From assembly GCA_014871385.1 (NCBI GenBank), contig CM026422.1:9402564-9466563 (forward strand): 64,000 nt of DNA, in the 5' to 3' direction. Source of the stretch: Ceratodon purpureus. Its lineage: Eukaryota; Streptophyta; Bryopsida; Pseudoditrichales; Ditrichaceae. A program made the translations under genes and the position numbers. The notes under the pieces are model-generated. The model ran no database searches. It was not told the DNA's origin and saw only the letters and a program-made list of their open reading frames with translations. Shown here piece after piece: positions 12,093 through 21,200 of this stretch (its first letter is position 1; each line of letters begins with the position of its first letter).

Positions 12093-13286
12093 TTGCGAAG
12101 ATCAGATTCCAAAACCAACAATAAGGTACCTACTTCAAATAAAAAGGTACCTACTTCAAATGAAGAAGCAAGTAAACCTAAACCAACTACTCCAAAAAAA
12201 ACACTCACTAAATTAGGGAGTGTTAAATATTCTGAAACGTCCATGGACCATGTCTATGAAACTACTTTAAATTTTGATTTTACCAATACAGGATCCTCAG
12301 AAACTAGGAATCTATTTGCAAGGGTGGGAGAAGATTTTGCAAGGAAACTCAATATTGATCCCACAACCATGAGGAGTTATCCTTTTACTTTTCAAATAAT
12401 TTCAAAAGACTTGGTATATTGTTCATTGGTTCCTCAGTTTTCAGAGTTAGGGTTTCATTCTAAACTTTTGGCTTGCCGAGAAAGCCATATGAGCTCTATC
12501 ATGGACAATGAGAGTCTAAGAGAAGAGATGGAGCGACAAAACGCTCGTGGTGGTGAGGAAGGGGTGCACAGCTCAAAAGTCTCCGAGCTTCCGTTACAGG
12601 TCACCGAGCTTCAGTCACGAAACACCGAGCTTCAGTCACAGGTCACCGAGCTCCAATCGCAGGTCACCGAGCTTCAGTCACGAAACACCGAGCTTCAGTC
12701 ACAGGTCACCGAGCTTCAAGCGCAGGTCACCGAGCTTCAGTCACGAAACACCGAGCTTCAGTCACAGATCACCGAGCTCCAATCGCAGGTCACCGAGCTT
12801 CAGTCACGAAACACCGAGCTTCAGTCACAGGTCACCGAGCTCCAATCGCAGGTCACTGAGCTTCAGTCACAGGCTGCGGCGCTTCACTCAGAACATGTCA
12901 ACATGCAGAGTCACCTATCGATTTTGCTCTCCAACGCGGAGTTGCAGTTTGCAACTCGGCGAAGGATCCTATTGGAGCGCGCACGGGAGAAGGTTATTTC
13001 AAAACTATCAATTTCTCCGACCGACTCTCAGACATGGGAGCAATTTGTTGCTCTCTTAACTTTGTCAGAGAGAGAGAAATCTGGATTATCTCATTCTGCA
13101 TTGGAAAAGATCGCTTCAGGAATGTATGGACTTAACCGTCTTGTGCACAATGAGTCCAATATTCTTGAGATGGCACATAGTGTGAATTGTGTCCGGAATG
13201 TCTCGGAGAGGAGGGTGTGGGCTGAACTCTTCTTCTACATATTCGAACGCTCCCCTTCGTCTGTGGAGTTCCCCCAACCCATTTGA
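12093..13286 (+). CDS. Hypothetical protein with a long heptad-repeat coiled coil
   Basis: The frame is open for 397 codons. It opens with a TTG, so the first ATG is at 12243 (codon 51, about 347 aa); the upstream part may belong to a spliced exon. Residues 11-22 contain a direct KVPTSN repeat. Residues 51-150 are a non-repetitive domain (MDHVYETTLNFDFTN, NLFARVGEDFARKLN) that I do not recognise. About 12595-12880 encodes roughly 14 exact heptads of the TELQSQV/TELQSRN type, arranged in a 63-bp higher-order unit: a parallel coiled coil by sequence. The C-terminal ~120 residues look globular (TWEQFVALLTLSEREKSGLS). It lies next to the segmental-duplication boundary and has no counterpart after copy B. 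It could be a host orphan gene or a mobile-element remnant. Confidence 0.5.
   Translation: MRRSDSKTNNKVPTSNKKVPTSNEEASKPKPTTPKKTLTKLGSVKYSETSMDHVYETTLNFDFTNTGSSETRNLFARVGEDFARKLNIDPTTMRSYPFTFQIISKDLVYCSLVPQFSELGFHSKLLACRESHMSSIMDNESLREEMERQNARGGEEGVHSSKVSELPLQVTELQSRNTELQSQVTELQSQVTELQSRNTELQSQVTELQAQVTELQSRNTELQSQITELQSQVTELQSRNTELQSQVTELQSQVTELQSQAAALHSEHVNMQSHLSILLSNAELQFATRRRILLERAREKVISKLSISPTDSQTWEQFVALLTLSEREKSGLSHSALEKIASGMYGLNRLVHNESNILEMAHSVNCVRNVSERRVWAELFFYIFERSPSSVEFPQPI
12595..12880 (+). repeat. 21-bp tandem repeat (63-bp higher-order unit)
   Basis: Repeated units of the form caccgagcttcagtcac/ag. Each 21-bp unit encodes seven residues, with Q/R and V/N alternation giving a three-unit super-repeat. 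Third-position variation (AGCTTC vs AGCTCC, TCA vs TCG) recurs in register, so expansion was by whole 63-bp blocks. Confidence 0.9.
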
Positions 13287-13934
13287 CTATCGAATTGCAT
13301 TCATGGTGGGTATCTGAACTTTCTAATCATGTCTGTAAGTATGTAGATATTTCGTCTATGTCGCCCTCAATTGCGTCTGTGAGTGGCGCATCATGCCAGG
13401 GTAGCTCCTCGTCTTCGTTTCCTTATCTGTGCAGTTGGAGTTCTTTTTGGGTTTTCTGATCTCCTCGAAGGTCAGGCAAATTCTGATACCACAGGCCAAG
13501 CTTCGTCTGTATTGCATATAATTGGGTTTTTTTCTAAGGGTCATCAGTAATTGTATATGTTTCAGATGGCCGCTGTTCTCTTGCTGTCCCGTTCATGTGT
13601 CTTTTAGGGCTTGAGCTCTGCATTTGAGATATCGCTCATTGTATTGTTGTGGGCACTGGAATTCAGGATATGGGCCTGCCGGATATGTCCTGTTTGTGCT
13701 TGCTTATGCCGGATTAGAGGTATGACTCCCCTTCCCTCGCCTCATATATATTTCAATGGTTCAAGCTCTTTAGAACGAGATTTCGATGAGAATAAGTTGA
13801 AGTGCAATCGACTGTTTTGGGAAGAACTAACTTGTGTCCCATTGGACTACCGAGAAGCCGCTGCTGCAGGTGGTGCTCTTGTGGTTAAATTTCGATTTTT
13901 TCAAAGTAATCTGTAGTATCTTGCTACAGCAGAA

Positions 13935-13946
13935 AACATGAATATA
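13935..13946. repeat. Target-site duplication, left copy
   Basis: AACATGAATATA, repeated exactly at 32447-32458. Copy A has AATATGAATATA at 7969-7980, once. Confidence 0.9.
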
Positions 13947-13955
13947 TAGATAACT

Positions 13956-13974
13956 CTGGTAAATTAGTTACCAG
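13956..13974 (-). other. Hairpin at the 3' end of the retroelement
   Basis: A perfect 7-bp stem (CTGGTAA/TTACCAG, 5-base loop) lies 9 bases from the 3' terminus of the element as read on the minus strand. In several non-LTR elements without poly(A) tails a 3' stem-loop is what the reverse transcriptase recognises; that role is inferred here. Confidence 0.5.
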
Positions 13975-14852
13975 CGTGAATAAAGTGCCCTTTAATCTGT
14001 AAGAGTGCTGTTTGTAGGCCGTGTGGCCTACTCAGACTCTTCTAAGATTTAATGCCCCCTTTCGGAGGTGGGCTTTGTAGTAACCTATTTGTTTATTATT
14101 TTTATGAACCGACCACGACTTTATGGGAATGGGTTTTTGTGTGTAATCCGGGATTTTTGGTTAAGTAATAAGTGGTGATGTGTTGTGGTCACCCAGAGTT
14201 GTTGGGTATATTGGTTTATGCCGCTTGAATGGTACGCTCTTGGAGTGTAGCCGTCCGAGTTCGAGTCATGTTGAGGGCTTGGATGAAGGGATGCGGTGAA
14301 ATGCTAGTGGGAGTTTGGTAGGAAATAGGGCCCTCTTAAATCCTTGTGACATTTGGTGCTATCCGGAGTGAGCTATGTTTTCTGTGTCATATGTTGAATA
14401 AAGTATGTTTCTGTTTTATGGTTTTTGTAAGTGTGGGGAATTTTGGTTTAGTTGGACACGTGGTGTTGGCTGTGTTATGGGAAAATTTTTGGGGATGTTC
14501 CATATGGTTTGTGTTTGGTTGTTTTGGTTGGGTATATGTATGTGTGTTTTCTGTGTGGTGTATGCCAATGTCAGCATATTACTTATGGGGGTCACAATGG
14601 TCAGTGATCAGTTTGTGTGAGAGTATTGTGGTTTCCAGTGCTTCGATCCCGTGGACTTGTCTTCTCACATGGGTGCGGGGGAGTGGGGTATGTGTTGGTA
14701 TTTGGCACTTTTTGTACGTTTTTAGTGTGTTTTATTTTGGGGTTTGATGGCTGTGACGTTGTGGGGTTTCATTTAGAGGTTTGTGGGTTTGTGGTTTAGT
14801 GTGTTTGTGGTGTTTGGGGTTTGTCTTTTGTCTTGTGTTTGGTAGTTTTGAA

Positions 14853-15224
14853 ATGGATCTGTCGAAAAGTGGAGGCTCAGGTATTCGAGTTGTTGATGGA
14901 TCTGGGACTTCAGAGGTTCTGGAGGAGCAGTCTGAGAATGTAAGGGAGGATTTTCCAATTGTGGAGGGTTTGGATGGGCGAGCTCGGACTTTTGTTTTCT
15001 TGTTTCATGAGGAGCGTGTGGCTGGAGAGGCGGGAGTTCGGATATACGGAGGGTATTTTACCAAAGGAGAAGTGAGTGTGCGTGCGATGGAGCATCATCC
15101 TTCGACACCGGGTTTGATGAGGACTACTCTAGATATTGTTGGTCATTGGGGTTTTGCTGGGATTTCGCCAGTGCCAATGATACAGTTTTTTGTGGCATGT
15201 ATTCGGCAGTGCTTTGGGCACTAA
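14853..15224 (+). CDS. Unknown ORF or exon, antisense to the retroelement
   Basis: An ATG in a reasonable context (GAAATGG) opens 123 codons. The amino-acid mix is balanced (RTFVFLFHEERVAGEAG, VRIYGGYFTKGEVSVRAMEH, TTLDIVGHWGFAGISPVP), unlike the surrounding GT-rich, Leu/Cys/Val/Phe-heavy translations. A GT at 15209 has the right phase to splice to the acceptor at 15903 (TTCCAG|G) and would fuse this to the next exon, but the donor is weak. I do not recognise the protein. It lies within the insertion, so it is either carried by the element or was captured by it. Confidence 0.4.
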   Translation: MDLSKSGGSGIRVVDGSGTSEVLEEQSENVREDFPIVEGLDGRARTFVFLFHEERVAGEAGVRIYGGYFTKGEVSVRAMEHHPSTPGLMRTTLDIVGHWGFAGISPVPMIQFFVACIRQCFGH

Positions 15225-15904
15225 GTGATGTTGTTTTGGTGAAACTTTTATGATATGTAATTTTGCGGCTTTTAAGTAAAGTTTTATGAGTATTTTGAGT
15301 GTTTGAAGTGTGCAGTGATTGTTGTATGTTTGTGTTTTTTCGAACTTTATTTGTTTTGTTGTGGTGGTGGTTTTTTAGTGATCTTTCTGTATCGTGATTT
15401 TTGTGGGGGTTTTTCGGGTGGGTAACTCGGTGGTGTGGTTTAGATTTGGGTTAGTTAGTTTTGTAATTTTTGTGATTTCTAAGTTTTAGTTGAATTGTGA
15501 ATGATGTTTGATTATGGTGTTTTTGGTAGGATTTTGAATGATGGTGATTTCAGATTTTTAATGGTAAAGTTTGATGAGAGTGTGAGTTGATGTTTTGGAT
15601 AGGCTTTGTAATGATGATGATTTTAGAGAAATTTTTGTTTTATTTTTATTTTATTTTTTGAGTGTGAGTTGATGTTTTGGTAAGTTTTGTAATTATGATG
15701 ATTTAGACTTTTTGGTGAGATTGTGAGTTGATGTTTTGGTAAGTTTTGTAATCATGATGATTTAGACTTTTTAAGGTGAGAATTTGAGGAGGGTGGAGGA
15801 GGGTGGGTTTGTGCATTTTTGAGGTCTTTGTATATTTTGTGTGTACTTTGTTTGGAGGTGTTTTTTGGAGTGTACTTTGTGTATATTGTACTTTGTGTTC
15901 CAGG

Positions 15905-17220
15905 ATGGTGATGCCGTTCCGTTCCCCTTGGTCACATGGGCGGAGGAACAAGCGCCCTGGGCCTGGGGACGTGGTGACTTCCATCCGGAAATTTCGGCGT
16001 CGTTTGTGGTGGCGGCCTGAGCTCCCTATCTGGGGCTTTGCTTACCTCCATTTGCGTGACTACTACCCTGCGGTGCTGGAGGTGCCACAGACCCAAGAAG
16101 ATTTGGAGACTCTGTTGCAGTGGGTGGAGTGCTTTCGGCTTCGTCTCGGATTTCGTCTGCCGCCATATCCTCGTGTGTTTGCAATGTTGCAGCCAGGGTC
16201 CAAGTTTGTGTGGTCTAAGCGGGCGGCGTTGGAGTTGGCATTTCTGGGGATGGCTACTGGTTTCTTTTGGAGTGCCGAAGACCCACTGCCTCGTGAGTTT
16301 TCTGCGATTTTCTTTGTAATTGTATTGTGGTGAAGCTGTTTTGTGGGTTGGGTTTCATGGAAGATTGTTTGTTTTGTGTATGTGATGATGTAGTCAGTGT
16401 GGATTTTGGAGGTGATTTCATCAGCATTTTGGGATTGGTGAAAGAGGGTGCTCTGGTGGATGTGTAGTGGGAAGTGGAGTGGGTGTAAGTTTTGGATTCC
16501 TTGGATAGTCACAGCCTGCGAAGCTTTTTTGGGTCAGTGGATCGGCTTCGTGTTCGTTTGGTTTTTTGTTGGCTTGGTTTAGTGCGTCTGTTTACTTGTT
16601 TCTTACGGTTTCTTCTAGGTGTTTTAGAGTGGATTGTTGTTCTCTTTTAGATCAGTGAGTGGAGGTTTAGATTGAAATTGGGGAGGTCATTACCCCTAGA
16701 GTCTGATGACTTTGAGGAACCGATTACAGGGTTCTTTGAATGTGCAAATTGACGGAGATAGCTTAGCGAAAGGAGGAATTTTTTGGGAATCTTCTCGTAG
16801 AGCATGGGATTTGTTTTTGGTGGAGTGATGGATATGCGGCGGTTTGTGCTGATATGGGTTCATTTGCTTCGAATGGTTTTTGTGGTTTTGGGGTTGGGTG
16901 AGTCTGCTTCTGGTTGGTGTGATCGAGGACAAGCTGCGGTATTTTGCTGCTGATTTTGAAGTTTTGTTTGTATTTGTATGTTCAGGGTTTATGGATTTTG
17001 TTAGTTTGATGTTTTTGAGTTGGATGTGTTTGTAGAATTCTTGCAGATTTTTGTTTGTTTTGTAAGTTCTAATTGTGGGTGTGTGGTGGGTGCAGCTGTT
17101 CCTGATGAGCTGCGCTTGCGGTACAATTTGCCTCCTGTGGCCCTTGCTTCTCCGTCAGATTCGGTATTCGTTTTTCCGCCTACTCCCGAGGACAAAGCCG
17201 AGCCAGCTGTGACAGGATGA
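15905..17220 (+). CDS. Unknown two-exon protein, antisense to the retroelement
   Basis: Exon 15905-16292 and exon 17096-17220 join in frame (phase 1) across a donor CTC|GTGAGT and an acceptor GGGTGCAG|CTG, giving 170 aa. The first exon encodes a basic start (SPWSHGRRNKRPGPG, IRKFRRRLWWRPELP) and then YLHLRDYYPAVLEVPQTQED, RVFAMLQPGSKFVWSKRAAL and LAFLGMATGFFW. The second encodes PDELRLRYNLPPVALASPSD and an acidic Pro-rich tail. The exons are GC-balanced while the 803-bp intron and the flanks are GT-rich, which supports coding. No family recognised. An upstream acceptor at 15903 allows a further 5' exon. Confidence 0.5.
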
Positions 17221-18276
17221 ATTTGTGATGGAGGTTGTGGGCGAAGGAGTGTGCAGGCCCGAGAGGTGTGAAGGATTTGGAGTTTTGGTGTCATAGGGGT
17301 GTAGGCGGTGTTTTGTGGTGAAGGTTGATGTCAATGGATTCAAATTTTGATAAGGGTGTAGCTGCTTCAGAGGGGGTTTTGGAGATGTTATGAGATTTGG
17401 AGTGTTGGTGCTTTAAACTGTTTTCTGAATTTTCAGCAGGATTTAGACGATGCTAGATTCACTGTTTCGGGATTTGTCTGATTTAGGTGTTGATTACTTT
17501 CAACGGTGCTTTGGTGCCAGCAGTGATGACTGCTTTGTAATTTTGTAAAAATTGTGAATCTTGAATCGAAAGGAAAGTGGAGTTTATGTGTGATGATATA
17601 ATTTGTGAGTGTTTGTATATTTTGAATCAAATGGATTTCTTTTGAGTGTAGTTTGTGTGTGTGATGTGAGATGGGGAAGGTGGTGGTTCTTTGGTATGTA
17701 CTGTGTTGTTGTGTCTGTAATGACATATTGTATCAAGCCTGGAAGGTTTATAATGGACTTGTTGAATTTTTTATGGTCTTTAGTTGTAGGTTTTTGAGCT
17801 TGTCATTGCTTTGCAGGATGTGTTGTTTATATGTGTATTATGGTGCATTGTGAACTTGGTATGGGATTTGTGTAAGAGCTATGGGGTTTATAATTAGAGC
17901 TCACATCAGGCTTTGAGTTGTTGCCCGCCTTTGCATGAAGTCCATGAGTTAACTGGTATTTGTTTGTTGTCATTCGTTGCTGATGGTGATTTTCGATTAT
18001 GCAACCATTAGTGTCTGTTTGTATCAGGTGGTTATAAGGGCGTGGGTGAAGAGTTTCTGGTGTCATCCCTTTTGGTGTTTTTCATCCGTCGACGTTTTTT
18101 GTTTTTCATCTAGTTTGTTGGATTTTGGATGACTGTTTTTGAGTGTGGGGAGAATTAACAGTGAGTTAATATCTTGGAATGTGTGGTTTATTTACTAATT
18201 TGGACTTTAGTTTTGGGTTCATAGGGGGGGTAATTTGGTAGTGGGGTATATGGGTATTTTATTATCAAATTTTGGT
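17221..18276. other. GT-rich part of the retroelement 3' region, no gene seen
   Basis: Between the antisense gene and the end of the RT ORF. Plus-strand G/T bias continues; open frames here are short and compositionally trivial. Confidence 0.5.
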
Positions 18277-21200
18277 TTAATCATCGATTGTTTGTTGGTT
18301 GTTTTCTAATCGTCTTTTGTTTAGTATGATGTGGCATAAGTATTTGACAGCAATTTTGTGTATTTTGGTCATGCATTGTTTAATTGCTTTTTGTGGGATT
18401 TTCAATTTATTCTTAAGTAGGTTGATAGATGGTAAATGTATTCCACCACGAGGGCCTGCTGTAAGTATGATTATGGGTGCTGTGTTCCAGCCTTCATCTT
18501 GAATTTGTTGTATGAGTTCTTCATATTTTGCGATTTTTTCAGTGACTTTGTCTGGGCTGAATCTATCATGGCAAAATGTGAATTCGATGTATTGAATTGT
18601 TGTAGATGGATGTGGGATTTGTGGGGGATCAGATAGGTGGGGTTGGCCTTGTATACATAGTATATCGGGTTTGAGTCGTGCATTACAGTAGCATCGACCT
18701 TGGCAGTGACATGTAATTAGCCAGTTTGGTACGGTATTTTCTTGTGGTTTGTTTTCATATGTTCCTGCGTTCATGTATGTTAAAGATCTAGAGTTTTTGT
18801 TGGATAGGAGGAGTTTGCGTATTTCCCATACGGCTTTGTTATGTCTATTGCATCTGAGTTTGTGAAGGTGGGTTTGTGGGCATGCTAGTAGTAGGTGTGG
18901 CCATGTGTCTATGTTTTGTAGTCCACATAGGGAGCAATTGGGGTTTGGGAATTGAAGGGGAAAGAAAAGGTTTTTCCTTTGGTTACCCATGTATTGGCCG
19001 TATCTAAATTTGAGTAATTGTGTGATTTGGGCGTCTGATACCTCAGGATCTTTCCAGAATTGGTTGGATAGTTTGTTGTCTAATTCGTTATTGGATGTCC
19101 ATTTGGCAATGTTGAGGTGTCTTGTTTGTATGGTATTTATTTGTGTGGTGTTGATTTGGGTGGTGAGATATTGGTCTAGGTCTCGTATTGGGCCTGTTAT
19201 GGGGTGGTTATTTAGTTTGGAGAGCCAATATGGTGTGGTATGTGCTCTATGTTGTGGGGTGGTGATTTGTGGGATGTTATTTCCTCCGATTTTAGAACCA
19301 ATGTGTGCAAGTTTATCTACTACTTCGTTCCCGGTGATTCCAGTGTGTGCTCGGACTTTGTGGATGGTGGTATGGTTTCTACGGATTTGTAGTTGTTGGA
19401 TAATTTCATGTAGTAATATTTTGTCTGGATGATTATTGTGTTGTGTGGGGTGGTTCATATGTATATTAATTAGATATAGACTGGTGAGACTATCTGTAAA
19501 AATATGGGTATGATGTGTATTATTTTTTGTTAAAATGAGTGTTTCAAGTATAGCTGTGAGCTCGGCTCTTAGTATTCCTTGTAGGCCTATAAGTCTTTGT
19601 GAAATTTTAATGTTGTGGTAGCTATTGTAAATTCCGTATCCAGCTATATTGCCTTTGGGTGTTCCTGTAGTGGTTTCTGTGCTTGGCGGTTCAAAAGATC
19701 CATCTGTGTAGTAGTTGTGTTGGGCTGGGAATTTTATTTTGTATTTTTTATGGGAGATGGGATATGTACTTATGGTGTGTGGATGTTGGATGATGGGGTA
19801 TTTGGATGTTTTGTGCCATTTCGTGTGTTCTTTAACTTTTGAGTGTGGTGGTGTATTTACTGGTTGTATGATGGTGCTGTCTGATTGTAGTAGGTGTTGT
19901 ATTAGTGTTTTGAGAGGAGTGGTAATATCTGGGATAGTTGGGTGAGAGTTTTTGTTGTGTATGAATAAGATTTTAGTAGATAGTGGTTCGGTTATGTTGT
20001 AGTATTTGGGTAGTCCTTGGTGTGCTTCATATTTGAGTGTGTCTGGGAGGAATGTTGCTATTGTGTGAGTGTCTGGAAATTCATTATTGGTGAGTGTGTG
20101 GTTGGTATACCAGGTGGGGTTAGGGAATATTATTACTGTTGTGGAGTTGGGGTCTTGTTGGGCTGCAAGTCTGGCGCAATGTATTGCTTGGAGTGTAGCT
20201 TGGTGGTTAGGAGGGTGTGCGTATCCGTTTCCTTGCCATTGAAATTTAAATGCGGGTCCTAGTGAGCCAAAGATTTCATCTCTTTGGTGGATAGAGTGAT
20301 AGTGTGTGAATTTGGTATTACATGTTAGTGGATTTGAAAAATATGAGTGAGTTATATGAAATGTTTGTTGTAAATATTGTATTAGTTTGGATGGTATGGT
20401 ATAGTGTTCATTGTTATTTTTTATTTGTTTTGGGTTTATTGGAAGGTGGGTTATGTATCTATGGAAGAGCCATAGTATTTTTGTGGCAAAGTCTTGAATG
20501 GGAGGGTTTGTTGTAATATGGGTGTTTTGTTTAGTATGTTCAAATTTTTCCCATAACCATTGGAGTCTAGTAGAGGTAATGTTTCCAATGTATTTTCCAG
20601 TGTTATCATAAATGTATGCTAGGGGGGGGATGTTTTGGATAGTTGGTTTATTTGTGCATATGTCTAAGTCGGGGTTGCATTCTTGTATTGAAATGTGAAT
20701 GTTGGCCATTTTGTGTGGATTTGGGATATGTTTTGTGTCTTTTGTTTGTTTTTGGGAAAATTGGTTGTGGATTTTATTTTTTATTTGTGTGTTTTTTATG
20801 TGTGTGATGTGTTGGTGTAGTAGATATAGATTGTGTGTAATTTGGTTTTGTTGTGGTATGTTGAATAATTTTTGTTGTTTGAACCATTTGGTAGAGTTTG
20901 AGTGGTTGGTTTGGCATAGGAATTTGTAATGATTATTGGTGATGTTTAATGATGTTTCTTTTTGTTTGAGGTATTTGTATTTTATGATTTTTATTATAGG
21001 TTGGTTTTCATTGTTATGGTGTGTATGTTCATTGTGACTGGGGATGTCGGTGTGTGTTGGGGTTGTGGGTGGGTGTTCTGATTCTGGGATGTTAGTGTAT
21101 TGTGTCATTAGTGTGTGAGTAGTAGTATTGTTATGATGTGTACATTGGTGTTGGCAGTCTATTTTGCATATATGGATTCTTGTGCAGAATAGGTGTTGTG

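Noticed and set aside
12547..13059. 170-codon SFSHETPSFSHR-type repeat ORF
   Set aside because: Frame shadow of the heptad-repeat gene.
13947..13980. Helitron-type 3' terminus because of the hairpin close to the end
   Set aside because: Helitrons make no target duplication and end in CTRR; here a 12-bp duplication exists and the end does not fit.
14200..14290. tRNA-like or SINE-like segment near the retroelement 3' end (GAGTTCGAGTC resembles a B box)
   Set aside because: No convincing A box or cloverleaf could be drawn; one partial box match is expected by chance.
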